A stretch of 64,000 nt of DNA from positions 1 through 64,000 of the forward strand of contig CAYGRE010000024.1 of assembly GCA_964352215.1 (NCBI GenBank), read 5' to 3'. Position 1 is the first letter of the stretch; every line of letters starts with the position of its first letter. Both the position numbers and the translations under genes were made by a program. The notes under the pieces are model-generated. The model did no database searches. It saw nothing but the letters and a program-made list of their open reading frames with translations, and was not told the DNA's origin. This document shows positions 27,314 to 36,137 of this stretch, piece by piece. Source of the stretch: CAWUKT01 sp964352215 (GTDB lineage: Bacteria; Bacteroidota; Bacteroidia; J057; JADKCL01).

Positions 27314-28252
27314 CTACTTCTCCACCCTTCTGTGCTTGATTTTGTCGTCGATATAATCGATCAACTCCGGCGGCCCCACCACCTGGATCTCATCAATCAA
27401 ACCCAGAATGAACCTGGCCACCGCCACAAAGCTATTAATCTTAGCCTCGAACTTGTAATTCTTAAAGTCCTCTTTGAATACATGGGGACCAGACAGTGGA
27501 TACTCTTCCTTCAATAGATTCGCCGCCCGCATACTCATGCGCAGGACTACTTCCACCGGTTCACCGCCTGTGATCCCAAAGATGTCCGGCTCACTCAGCT
27601 TTTCGTGCCATGCTTCAAACTTCCATTCCTCGCTCAACAGCTCGACACTTTCTATCCGTTCTATTTTATAAGTCTTGTTTACATTTTGCCCATGCTCGAA
27701 GCCCTTTAGAAACACCCCGTCGCTCGAAAAAGCAAAGGGCTCTATCCTCCTGTTCTTGATGCTCTGCGAATGCCCGGACCGGTAATTGACCAGGGTAACC
27801 TGGCGTTGTTCCCGCATCGCCTTGGACAATTTCTCCATGGTACGGGAAATGTCCGTCCGGATAATCGCCTTCATGACGTCCTCCATCCCCGAAAATGCAA
27901 GCATTTTCTCCATGATCTGCCGCTTCATCGGATTGTTGGCCGGGATGGCACCGACGACCTGGGCCATCAGCCCGGCCTCTTCCGCCGTGAACTGGAGGTT
28001 TTTTTCAAAACGGTGAACGTCATTGTCCAATCCACGGATCACATACTTGCCTTTGGCGATTTCTTCAGGGTAGAAACCGACCTGTTCCAAAACCTCAAGG
28101 TCCCGGTAGATGGTCCGGTAGGTGACCCCCAGTTTTACCTCAAGTTCTTTTATGCTCAGTCCAAAAGGCGTTTTGGTCAACAGCATGATCTCCCGAAAGA
28201 GACGGAGTAGTTTGCCTTTGTAACTGGCATCGGTTTTAGTGAGCTCGGCCAT
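27314..28252 (-). CDS. HTH/WYL-domain transcriptional regulator (YafY family)
   Basis: 312 residues. The N-terminal ~70 residues are a DeoR-like winged helix (KELEVKLGVTYRTIYRDLEVLEQVGF). A WYL domain follows at about residues 150-230 (RQVTLVNYRSGHSQSIKNRRIEPFAFSSDGVFLKGFEHG), then a C-terminal WCX-like part. WYL domains often sense nucleic acid or nucleotide ligands and many such regulators sit in stress or defence loci. It is the closest regulator gene to the three palindromic operators, but its own upstream region lacks the palindrome, so the link is inference. Confidence 0.9.
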   Translation of the reverse strand: MAELTKTDASYKGKLLRLFREIMLLTKTPFGLSIKELEVKLGVTYRTIYRDLEVLEQVGFYPEEIAKGKYVIRGLDNDVHRFEKNLQFTAEEAGLMAQVVGAIPANNPMKRQIMEKMLAFSGMEDVMKAIIRTDISRTMEKLSKAMREQRQVTLVNYRSGHSQSIKNRRIEPFAFSSDGVFLKGFEHGQNVNKTYKIERIESVELLSEEWKFEAWHEKLSEPDIFGITGGEPVEVVLRMSMRAANLLKEEYPLSGPHVFKEDFKNYKFEAKINSFVAVARFILGLIDEIQVVGPPELIDYIDDKIKHRRVEK

Positions 28253-28332
28253 GGGGCAAAGATAAGGAGATTTGGGGCTTTGCCTATACGGGTATTTTTA
28301 GGCTATTTTGGGAAAACTAATTCAGGAAAGAT

Positions 28333-29142
28333 TTGAAAGACAAAGTCGTCATCATTACAGGGGCCTCCAGCGGAATTGGAAAAGCCCTGGCCTACAAGTA
28401 TCAAGGTGCCGGAAGCAAGGTCGTGCTGGCTGCCCGGAGTGGGGATAAGCTGGCAGAAATTGCAAAGGACCTTCAGGCGAAAGGTGGGCACGAACCTTTA
28501 ACGGTTGTAACAGATGTGACCCGAAAAGAAGATTGTTTTGCCTTGGTGGAGCAGGCGGTTGCCAGATTTGGGCGTGTCGACGTGCTGATTAACAATGCCG
28601 GAATCTCGATGCGTGCTTTGCTTGAAAACAGCGAGGTTGAGGTGATCGAGCGGGTGATGCAGGTCAATTTCAATGGGACGCTGTATTGTACCAAAGCAGC
28701 TTTGAACGAGGTGATCAAAAGCAAAGGCTCCATCGTCAATGTATCTTCCATCGCAGGATTCCGCGGTCTGCCCGGCCGTACCGGTTATTCTGCTTCCAAA
28801 TTTGCCATTCACGGTTTGATGGAGGCACTGAGAACCGAACTCCTGATGAAAGGCGTTCATGTGTTGATCGCGGCTCCCGGATTCACCGAATCCAATATCC
28901 GCAAGACGGCCCTGACCCAGGATGGAAGTCAGCAGGGAGAGACTCCTTTGAAGGAAGACAAATTGATGAGTGCCGAAGAAGTGGCCGACCATATTTACAA
29001 TGCAGTCGTCAAGCGGAAGCGTACTATTGTCCTAACCCGGCAGGGAAAACTGACCGTCTTTATGAATAAATACTTCCCTAAATTCATGGACAAGGCCGTT
29101 TACAAACACTTTAAGAAGGAGCCGGATTCACCCCTGAAATAG
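28333..29142 (+). CDS. Short-chain dehydrogenase/reductase
   Basis: 269 residues, classical SDR. The nucleotide motif TGASSGIGK is near residue 8, NNAGISM near 86, the catalytic Ser is in IVNVSSIAGF and the catalytic pair in YSASK, so it should use NAD(P)H. The start is TTG at 28333, preceded by AGGAAAG; no ATG lies near the conserved beginning KDKVVIITG. It is followed after 5 bp by the membrane glycosyltransferase gene, suggesting a small operon. Substrate unknown. Confidence 0.92.
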   Translation: MKDKVVIITGASSGIGKALAYKYQGAGSKVVLAARSGDKLAEIAKDLQAKGGHEPLTVVTDVTRKEDCFALVEQAVARFGRVDVLINNAGISMRALLENSEVEVIERVMQVNFNGTLYCTKAALNEVIKSKGSIVNVSSIAGFRGLPGRTGYSASKFAIHGLMEALRTELLMKGVHVLIAAPGFTESNIRKTALTQDGSQQGETPLKEDKLMSAEEVADHIYNAVVKRKRTIVLTRQGKLTVFMNKYFPKFMDKAVYKHFKKEPDSPLK

Positions 29143-29147
29143 CCTCT

Positions 29148-30545
29148 ATGGACCAAGCCAAGGCAACCGGATCACCAGAAACTCCCCGATCAACTATGCG
29201 GTCGGACCGGTTGCTGACCCACCGTTCCATCCCGATTGCAGTTCTGGTCCTTACTTTGCATCTTATTCTCCTGACCACTGCCCTGGTCCACAAAAGCTAT
29301 CTCACCGATGATTCGATTCAGTACCTGACCCTTTCAGAAAACCTGACCCAACACGGAACCTTCAGCCAGTCTTACTTAGCCCCTTACGTCCCTGATCTGC
29401 AACGCACTCCGGGATATCCTGTTTTTTTGCTCCTCTGTGGGAATTCCATCCCCTTGGTACTGATCCTGCAACACCTGATGGTGATACTGAGCGGTTTTCT
29501 GCTCTTTCGGATGATGAGGCTGTTTTTCGGCTTGCGGACCGCCAGGGTAGGAGCTTGGATCTGGCTTCTCCAGCCATATCCTATCCTGATGGCTTCTATG
29601 GTTTTGAGTGAAGTTCCCTTTATTCTGGTTTTCCTGCTGGGAATGTACGGGGTCTTAATGCATTTGCAAGAGAGCAAGCTGGCGCCTTTGAGCTGGGGAA
29701 TTTCAGGTTTGGTGGTAGCTGTTTATATAAGGCCGGTCGCCCTGCCGGTATTGGTACTGCTGTTGCTGGCGCTCGTGGTTAAGGCAGTTCGGTCTCAGGT
29801 AATCGAATCCAGACGTAAAAAACTTCAGGGAAGTAGATCCGTTGGAAAAGGCTCTCAGGCAAAATCGCGTCAACGTCCCTGGTTTTCCCTGGCCATCTTC
29901 CTCGTACTGGTTCCTCTGCTGTTAAGCCCCTGGTTGATCCGAAACCATGCGATCAGCGGCAAATGGATGGTCAGTTCGATGGGAGACATGGGAATGTTGC
30001 ATGGCCGCTTAGGAGGATTGGAGGCGTTTCGACAAGGTGACGGGGTAGGGGAAACCCAATTGTTCCGGTTGGGGGACAGCCTCGCAGTTCAGCAAGATGG
30101 CCTCCAGAATTATCGCAGCTACTATTCTGAAAAGCAAAGCCATGAAACGGAACTCTACCGTTCCGGGGCAGCGTCCATTACCATTGGGTATTTTCTGAAC
30201 CATCCGGTGGATGGAATTCTTTTCCAGGGACAGTCCCTGTTGGCGATGCTCAAAGGGGTAGGGTTTGGCTGGAGCCGGCAAATTACCGGAAGTACAAACG
30301 CGGCCTACCTGTTGTCTGGCCTTCAGGCACTCGCCAACCTAGCCATGTACATCGGTATGCTACTCGCGCTGCTGCGCATACGAAGATGGCCTGCACATTT
30401 CTGGTTCATCTTTTTGTCCGTGGTAACAATATTGCTGGTTTCCAATGCAGCCTGGGCCGATGGACGCTACCGAATGGTGGTGGACCCATTGATCATAATT
30501 GCTTCTGGTTTTTTATGGTCAGTGTATCCTCGGGAGGATAGCTGA
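29148..30545 (+). CDS. Membrane glycosyltransferase of the GT-C (ArnT/PMT-like) type
   Basis: 465 residues, mostly hydrophobic, with about ten predicted membrane segments. The first loop holds DDSIQYL and RTPGYP, matching the acidic catalytic loop of GT-C polyprenyl-phosphate-sugar transferases. Such enzymes move a sugar from a lipid carrier to a lipid or protein on the periplasmic side. A charged insert (RRKKLQGSRSVGKGSQAKSRQR) sits between segments near residue 225. It follows the SDR gene closely; the 22-bp array 2 begins 13 bases after its stop. The exact family is uncertain. Confidence 0.75.
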   Translation: MDQAKATGSPETPRSTMRSDRLLTHRSIPIAVLVLTLHLILLTTALVHKSYLTDDSIQYLTLSENLTQHGTFSQSYLAPYVPDLQRTPGYPVFLLLCGNSIPLVLILQHLMVILSGFLLFRMMRLFFGLRTARVGAWIWLLQPYPILMASMVLSEVPFILVFLLGMYGVLMHLQESKLAPLSWGISGLVVAVYIRPVALPVLVLLLLALVVKAVRSQVIESRRKKLQGSRSVGKGSQAKSRQRPWFSLAIFLVLVPLLLSPWLIRNHAISGKWMVSSMGDMGMLHGRLGGLEAFRQGDGVGETQLFRLGDSLAVQQDGLQNYRSYYSEKQSHETELYRSGAASITIGYFLNHPVDGILFQGQSLLAMLKGVGFGWSRQITGSTNAAYLLSGLQALANLAMYIGMLLALLRIRRWPAHFWFIFLSVVTILLVSNAAWADGRYRMVVDPLIIIASGFLWSVYPREDS

Positions 30546-30557
30546 ATCCACGCAGGT

Positions 30558-30953
30558 GTATATTTATATCTATATCCGCGTGTATAGCAGTATACTTTGG
30601 CGTGTACTCAGATATACTTGAGTGTGTATTCGAATATCCTCTCGAGTATATCCGGATATACTTGTAAGTGTATATCTGTAAACTTGTAAGTGTATCAAAA
30701 TATCCTTTCGAGTATATTGCTATATACTAGCAAGTGTATTACAGTACACCTCTATGTATATTGGTATATACTTAGGCGTGTATGCAGATATACTTGAGCG
30801 TATATCGATATATCCTCATGAGTGTATAGTAATACACTTTGGAGTATATTTGTATCAACTCGAAAGTGGATAGCAATACACTCTTGAGTAGATAGTTATA
30901 AACTTAAGAGTAGATAGCTATATACTCTCGAGTGTATATTGACTATAATCTAG
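30558..30953. repeat. Degenerate 22-bp tandem palindromic array (array 2)
   Basis: Eighteen contiguous 22-bp units in one phase. Several units are perfect 7-bp inverted repeats with a 4-nt loop and 4-nt spacer, for example AGTATAT/ATATACT (loop CCGG, from 30645; again with loop TGCT) and AGTGTAT/ATACACT (loop AGTA). Others keep five or six pairs. The sequence is AT-rich and unrelated to array 1, although the geometry is the same. It fills almost all of the 458-bp gap between the glycosyltransferase gene and the convergent GTPase operon; 30954-31003 holds nothing recognisable. Confidence 0.92.
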
Positions 30954-31003
30954 AATGCGGAAATGCGGGGAAAGGGAATCAAATTTTGTATAGAAACCAA
31001 CGT

Positions 31004-33136
31004 CTAGCTTTGAAATTGGGCTAGTATTTGCCTTTTCTCTCCCATGGAAGAAGCATTCCATAACTTTCTAATGTATGCTTTGCCAGTTGAAGATTTTGAT
31101 CCATATTCCAGAACAGCGTAAAACGTATGGGGGTTGGATATACTTTCAATGAATTTTTCCAAAGGCCATTTGAAAATGATAAAGCTTTCAAGGATTCCTC
31201 TTCTAAGAAAACCGCACTTATCCCAATCCTGAATATTGTGTTCTTCTAACCCGAATAATTTGTTTAAGAATTTTTCTTCTGGTTTTGCAACATGATTTGT
31301 GGTCAGGGATGATCCTATGACTTTCCAATTCTGGTTGGTTATGTTTCCATTCCAACATGCATCGTATATAGTCTGGAATGCCAAAGCAATAACTGATGGA
31401 GAGTCTGGTAGGAGATTTTGGAATGCACCTGAAGAAACTCTGGAAAGAACTGATAGCTTTTTTTGCAAGTATTTATCATCAATTAGCATAACATTTGACA
31501 CTATTGCAGACCATGGAATATCCCTCGCAGAAAGGAGCGGTTTTCTATTGAGTTCCAGGGAATGATCAAGTATCTCTAATATGGATGGGTTCAGACTATG
31601 AGAGGCTATCCATTTCCATAATTGGAGAGTATTTTCAGAAAAAGCATCAAGCCACTTTGAGGACAATTTGAGGTTTTTGCTCAACACAAATTCCAGAGAG
31701 TGGTGTAAGAAGGAGTTGCCGAACTGACGGAGTAAAATACTAGCAAAGATTCCATTATTTTTCAAAAGCATCAATTCCAGAAAGTGGTGGTCAATCAGGT
31801 TTTTATTTAGCCCAATATTAAACCAAAGGATTTGAGTCTTTTCCGGAGTTTGCCATATCTCTTCCTCATTAAAAATTTCAGGAAAGTGTTGAATGAGCCC
31901 CTCAATATCACTTGTTTCCAACCAATCCAAGTTAATCCATTCAGATGGTTTGACCTTTGCTAAATAATTCCAGGTCGGAATTTCTTTACAATTATGTTCC
32001 TTTGATTCCCTTAACAACTCTAGTAGCTCAATGGAACTGATTAAATTTTGGTCCCATATCTTATCCAATGATTGACTTAGACTTTGTGAAAGCACTCCCA
32101 CCAGTTGGTTATCCTCGGTGGTTATTGACTTTAATAGGAAATAGTATTCCTGTTTTGGAGATATTCTAAAGAGGTAATCAAATAAGTCATTCCTTAGTTT
32201 GAGAGCCTCATTATTTTCGGGAAAATACCGTCTCAAAAAGTTTATAATATGGGAGAGGTCCAGATTCAACGGCTTAATTTTCCGAAGGAATTCTTGGGCA
32301 AGGAATAAAGGGACATACAATGCCCTTTTGCCACTTACATCCGAACCATATTGGTTCATAAAGGAAACAACTGAGTTAAGATCAGATGCTTGATATGGGG
32401 CTGTCCAGCCTTCATTTTTTTCTTTTGACAGCCATTTTTGATCAAGGATTAGGAAATTGTTACTTTCAGTTGGTTGGGAAATCTGTGACAAATACTTACT
32501 GGTTACCATTTGAAAATCCAGAGGATTACCATTTATTTTCCTAAGAGATAAGGAACATGTACAAAATGAAAATGACCGTTTTAAACGCGGCCATTGGCGA
32601 CCCCAAAGGTTCAAAAGGACTTCTTCTGTTTGTTCTACTCCAATTTCAGGCAATAGAATAGCGTTTTCTGGAAACTGGTACAACGCATAAGCCAATTGGA
32701 AATATAGATTTAAAGATGATTCTTTTATTTCAGTGGTTTCATACAGTTCATTGTAATCCTCTATTATAGGCTTACTATATGAGGAAAATTCACCAGAAGA
32801 AGGTCTGCGAAAATATAGCCTTAAATGTTGGGGGGACCTGATTTTTCCCAACAGGGTTAAATCCAAAAGTAAGGTATGTGTCCAGACACAACCGGATCGT
32901 TCCATTTCAGATGCATACCACGTCATCGCAAAAGCATAGTATTTATCTCCAGGGACTGGATATCCGGTGATGTACGGGGGGAGTTTATTGATTGATACTT
33001 GTCCAGAAAGATCACTCATGTTGAGTAATACCTTTCTTGTTTCAGATTCCAATTTACAGGAAGATGCCAGCATCCTGTGTCCATTTTGGTAACCGTGCAA
33101 AGTTTGATGTATAATCATCTTTGGTTTTAATTCCAT
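31004..33136 (-). CDS. GTPase-associated protein 1 (GAP1) of a GTPase conflict system
   Basis: 710 residues from the ATG at 33136; a GTG at 33151 and an ATG at 33118 are alternatives, the last placed directly before the conserved IIHQTLHGYQNGHRMLASS. That opening is the hallmark of the GAP1 N-terminal domain (N2 type). The rest is long and mainly helical with no enzyme motif, matching the middle and C-terminal GAP1 regions. In the predicted GTPase-centred conflict systems GAP1 accompanies double GTPases and is thought to be a regulatory or sensing partner. It is the last gene of the five-gene operon and overlaps the GTPase gene by 10 bp with this start. No terminator is visible after it, only array 2. 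Confidence 0.82.
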   Translation of the reverse strand: MELKPKMIIHQTLHGYQNGHRMLASSCKLESETRKVLLNMSDLSGQVSINKLPPYITGYPVPGDKYYAFAMTWYASEMERSGCVWTHTLLLDLTLLGKIRSPQHLRLYFRRPSSGEFSSYSKPIIEDYNELYETTEIKESSLNLYFQLAYALYQFPENAILLPEIGVEQTEEVLLNLWGRQWPRLKRSFSFCTCSLSLRKINGNPLDFQMVTSKYLSQISQPTESNNFLILDQKWLSKEKNEGWTAPYQASDLNSVVSFMNQYGSDVSGKRALYVPLFLAQEFLRKIKPLNLDLSHIINFLRRYFPENNEALKLRNDLFDYLFRISPKQEYYFLLKSITTEDNQLVGVLSQSLSQSLDKIWDQNLISSIELLELLRESKEHNCKEIPTWNYLAKVKPSEWINLDWLETSDIEGLIQHFPEIFNEEEIWQTPEKTQILWFNIGLNKNLIDHHFLELMLLKNNGIFASILLRQFGNSFLHHSLEFVLSKNLKLSSKWLDAFSENTLQLWKWIASHSLNPSILEILDHSLELNRKPLLSARDIPWSAIVSNVMLIDDKYLQKKLSVLSRVSSGAFQNLLPDSPSVIALAFQTIYDACWNGNITNQNWKVIGSSLTTNHVAKPEEKFLNKLFGLEEHNIQDWDKCGFLRRGILESFIIFKWPLEKFIESISNPHTFYAVLEYGSKSSTGKAYIRKLWNASSMGEKRQILAQFQS

Positions 33137-34017
33137 TGGTCCATGATCCACTGAAAGGGTATTGAGATATTATTTCCGATTTTATTAATATCATCCATTA
33201 CGATCTTTATCCTTTCTTCTTGATTATCCTTGGACTGGAGTTCCTGTAAGTCCTCTTCCTTTTCATAGTCTCCTCCCTGTGCACTCACCCCGGCAACTTC
33301 ATAGTTTATCCTTTCTTCATTGGCAGAGAGGTACTGTTTTAAAAGTGGTAGGTTGGTATGTAGCCATTCTTTTGGCGAAATAGAATGTTCTTTATTCAGC
33401 TGTTCATCCCATGCGGAAAGAATAAAAAAGATTGAAAGTGGGTTCGCAGATGAGATTTTTTCAGAATGTAATTGCAGGATTTCAATTACATTAACCTGGG
33501 TTGGTACATTTGAAACATTCCAATCAATTAAATCCAAATTGGTCCTATTAATATCTTCCTGATCCTCTTCTTTTGGTGAGAAAAACTCGTCATCTGATGG
33601 GACATCACCCATAAGATTATGCTGCATTAATTTTGCTGGGTGGATGAAGAAGAAAATACCTGCTGCCATTTCGACTTGTTCTTGGTATTCTTTGGTCCAT
33701 TGGCGGTGTTCCAATTGCTCTTCAAATGCTTCTCCTTTGATGTCGGGAACATTAAGTATAAATTCTTGGTCTTTGCGTATATCCTTTAAATACATTGAGA
33801 CACTAAGACCTTCTCCTTCGGCTTGGATAGTCCTGTTCTGTGATTTACAGTCAAGCCACCTTTCCTCAATTGAATTCAGGTATACTTCATCAGGACTTAG
33901 TCGGACTTTTTGCAAAATGGAATTCTTCGGATGGGTTCCAAGGTAATGATGAAGTGCAGCCAAAAAGGATGTTTTCCCTGTGGCTGGAAGCCCAATTAGT
34001 AATACTCGCTTATTCAT
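33127..34017 (-). CDS. P-loop GTPase (DO-GTPase1-like) of the conflict system
   Basis: 296 residues. The P-loop GLPATGKTSF starts at residue 8, a Walker B/G3-like VPDIKGE is near residue 100, and FFILSAWD (near 200) could be the strand before the base-recognition motif. The fold fits the TRAFAC-type double GTPases of these systems, which are expected to switch on nucleotide binding or hydrolysis. It is 2 bp from the second GTPase gene and overlaps the GAP1 gene, so the products are probably made in step and may form a complex. Confidence 0.78.
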   Translation of the reverse strand: MNKRVLLIGLPATGKTSFLAALHHYLGTHPKNSILQKVRLSPDEVYLNSIEERWLDCKSQNRTIQAEGEGLSVSMYLKDIRKDQEFILNVPDIKGEAFEEQLEHRQWTKEYQEQVEMAAGIFFFIHPAKLMQHNLMGDVPSDDEFFSPKEEDQEDINRTNLDLIDWNVSNVPTQVNVIEILQLHSEKISSANPLSIFFILSAWDEQLNKEHSISPKEWLHTNLPLLKQYLSANEERINYEVAGVSAQGGDYEKEEDLQELQSKDNQEERIKIVMDDINKIGNNISIPFQWIMDQWN

Positions 34018-34019
34018 TT

Positions 34020-35015
34020 TTAGTACCTGAATGAATGAAATACTCTGTTACTTTGGTTCATTTTTGAATGGATACTAATACTTTCAGAATCGCTAGGTTC
34101 CAAAAGCCAAAGTAGCCACTGATCCATTCCTTCACCTTCTCGAATCCTTGGGTTTTTGACTGAACGTGAAGCTATATAATGGACCCGCTTGATATATCCC
34201 TTAAATTTTTCTGCCATGGGATCTATAAAGAACTTTTTGATGGAATCTTTTTGTCGATCACATTGGTCTAGCCTTGAGATTAAGACAGAGATTGGTTTAT
34301 CCTTTGAAACCATATTGCATTCAATTCCTCTTTCAAGGAACTTCTTAAATCTATTCTTTATCCTTTGCCTTTTTCCATTTTCAGTAAGTGACTCTCCATC
34401 GAGCAAATAGCATATATGATCAGCCCTCCTTAAAAGGGAAAAGTTCTCCATTTCCTTGCTTTGTCCTTGGATTTGTTCATACAGTTCCCCTGAAACGTCA
34501 GTGAAAATGAGGTGTTTTGAGTCGATGCTGTTGCCCTTTTTCCTTAAACAAAGATGAAGATAAACAGGGTTCATTACAGAGGTCCTATCTGTATCGGGAG
34601 TAGCTCCAACAATACCTGAGTATCTTGCTTTGTGACACCTCCTTTCAAAACCGTAGATGGTCTTGGAACCAGCAAAATTATACCCTGCGACTGGATTTTT
34701 TTGAAATTGATCAAAAAGAGAAGCAAGCAATGTTGTTTTACCACTATTGGGAGCTCCAAGCAACAAGACCAATTGAATCGGAACATCGTGAGTTATTAGG
34801 CTTAGTTCATGCTCTTCAAAGTGTTTTCCACTTCTTAAGTAAACTACTTCATCTTCCTCAGAATAGACTTGTTCAAAATCCTTGGAAGAGGAGGGAGTGT
34901 CAACCTCTTGAATTATTGAATGGGAGCATTCTCCAGGTTCAAGGGATTCCAGACAAAGCCCAGTCTCATGAACCGTGCAAGCTGCCTGTTTGCATGTATA
35001 AGTTATTTGGCTCAT
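34020..35015 (-). CDS. P-loop GTPase (DO-GTPase2-like) with N-terminal Cys motif
   Basis: 331 residues. The first ~35 residues contain four Cys and two His in a knuckle-like pattern (TCKQAACTVHETGLC, then CSHS), probably a small zinc-binding module. The GTPase domain follows: P-loop LLGAPNSGKTTLLASL near residue 88, a conserved GSKTIYGFE/RTSV switch region, G3-like FTDVSGE near 165 and SRLDQCDR for base recognition. This matches the partner GTPase of DO-GTPase1. It overlaps the helical-protein gene upstream by 4 bp (ATGA), a sign of translational coupling. Confidence 0.78.
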   Translation of the reverse strand: MSQITYTCKQAACTVHETGLCLESLEPGECSHSIIQEVDTPSSSKDFEQVYSEEDEVVYLRSGKHFEEHELSLITHDVPIQLVLLLGAPNSGKTTLLASLFDQFQKNPVAGYNFAGSKTIYGFERRCHKARYSGIVGATPDTDRTSVMNPVYLHLCLRKKGNSIDSKHLIFTDVSGELYEQIQGQSKEMENFSLLRRADHICYLLDGESLTENGKRQRIKNRFKKFLERGIECNMVSKDKPISVLISRLDQCDRQKDSIKKFFIDPMAEKFKGYIKRVHYIASRSVKNPRIREGEGMDQWLLWLLEPSDSESISIHSKMNQSNRVFHSFRY

Positions 35016-36130
35016 CCGGAGATTTCATTGAATGCTTTAATAAACATGCTCTCTTTGTAAATTTGGAAAATGATTTCAAAGGCTTCAATTTTACAACCAG
35101 CCTTGATTCCAGTTCGCATAAGGATGGTGGTTTCTTGAATGTCTTCCTCTGCGTCGAGATCTTGGAGATTATTGAAACCTTGTGTTATCGGAAGAAATTC
35201 TAAGATTCTTTTATCTAATTTGTCTGTTATGGTAGACTGAGTCTTACTGTGAGTTTTCCGAATAACCTTTGTGATCGAAAATTTGTTATCTGGTTCAATT
35301 CCTAATTGGGAAATTGCTTTGTGAATAAGGCTTTTGATACTAGGTATCCCTGGAATAATGGCTGTTAGATCCGCTAATTCTTTTCCAATTTGAATCAGAA
35401 CGCTATGGGATTCAAATTTGGAGAGAGGTTTCTGGAGGTCATGACTATAGCCTCCAAAAACCCACCAAAGAATATTGCATTCCTCAGACAGGATTTTTAT
35501 TGATTGAGGGAGAGATTCCATTTTCTTTAACCTCCTGACAATTGTATTCAAGTCTTGATAAATGGTAGAAAGTGTGTCTTTCAATACCTGGACATTACTA
35601 CTTTCTACCAATGATTCATCCTTAAGGAATGAATCCACTGGCTTTTTAGTTTTTAAGCTTTCATTTATTACAAAATCATTTGGTATTTCGCGATTGGAAT
35701 GGCAGGCATGAACCCAAGCTTCCATTGTGAACTGAGTGAGTCCTGATACTGGATATTCAAGTTTTTTTCCTCCAAATCCAAGGCAAAGCAAGCCAAGAAC
35801 TAATGTTGCACTTAAAAAGGAGTCCGCTGCATCGATCTTTTGTGCAATAGTGCATCCCATCAAGACCTTAATTTGATGGTCATTCCCAGTTGTAGGAAAG
35901 TGAGGGTTAACTTCTTTGAAGTGGTCATAGAAAATTGTTTTAGAGTCAGAATTGTTCTTCCTTTTACCTGAGTAAAAAGCTAAGAGGTCAAGCCAAAAGA
36001 AAGTGTCTTTTTCTTTTAGTACTTTTTCAATTGACTCTTGGAGAACATCTAAATCTTCTCCTGTTATCTCAATCTTTAATGATTTTCGATACCATTCTGC
36101 AAATAATTCCTTTGCCGTATAGTTTTTCAT
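35012..36130 (-). CDS. GASH-like helical protein of the GTPase conflict system
   Basis: 372 residues from the ATG at 36130 (MKNYTAKELFAEWYRKSL); the frame extends to 36196 but would overlap the SEFIR gene. It is almost entirely helical, without signal peptide or enzyme motif. A hydrophobic stretch (DSFLSATLVLGLLCLGFGGKK) near residue 125 is probably a buried helix. Length, composition and position next to the GTPases fit the GTPase-associated system helical domain (GASH), an adaptor of unknown mechanism. Assignment rests partly on gene order. Confidence 0.7.
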   Translation of the reverse strand: MKNYTAKELFAEWYRKSLKIEITGEDLDVLQESIEKVLKEKDTFFWLDLLAFYSGKRKNNSDSKTIFYDHFKEVNPHFPTTGNDHQIKVLMGCTIAQKIDAADSFLSATLVLGLLCLGFGGKKLEYPVSGLTQFTMEAWVHACHSNREIPNDFVINESLKTKKPVDSFLKDESLVESSNVQVLKDTLSTIYQDLNTIVRRLKKMESLPQSIKILSEECNILWWVFGGYSHDLQKPLSKFESHSVLIQIGKELADLTAIIPGIPSIKSLIHKAISQLGIEPDNKFSITKVIRKTHSKTQSTITDKLDKRILEFLPITQGFNNLQDLDAEEDIQETTILMRTGIKAGCKIEAFEIIFQIYKESMFIKAFNEISG

Positions 36131-36137
36131 ATAGTAT

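Noticed and set aside
28253..28290. GGCAAAG ... CTTTGCC inverted repeat upstream of the WYL gene as an autoregulatory copy of the operator
   Set aside because: The half-sites lack TGACA and are 16 bases apart, so it is not the same motif.
30558..30953. CRISPR array
   Set aside because: There are no constant repeats with unique spacers, the period is only 22 bp, and no cas genes are near.
30558..30953. Plasmid-type iterons of a replication origin
   Set aside because: The unit length fits iterons, but sequence is not conserved between units, and no rep gene or DnaA-type boxes were seen.
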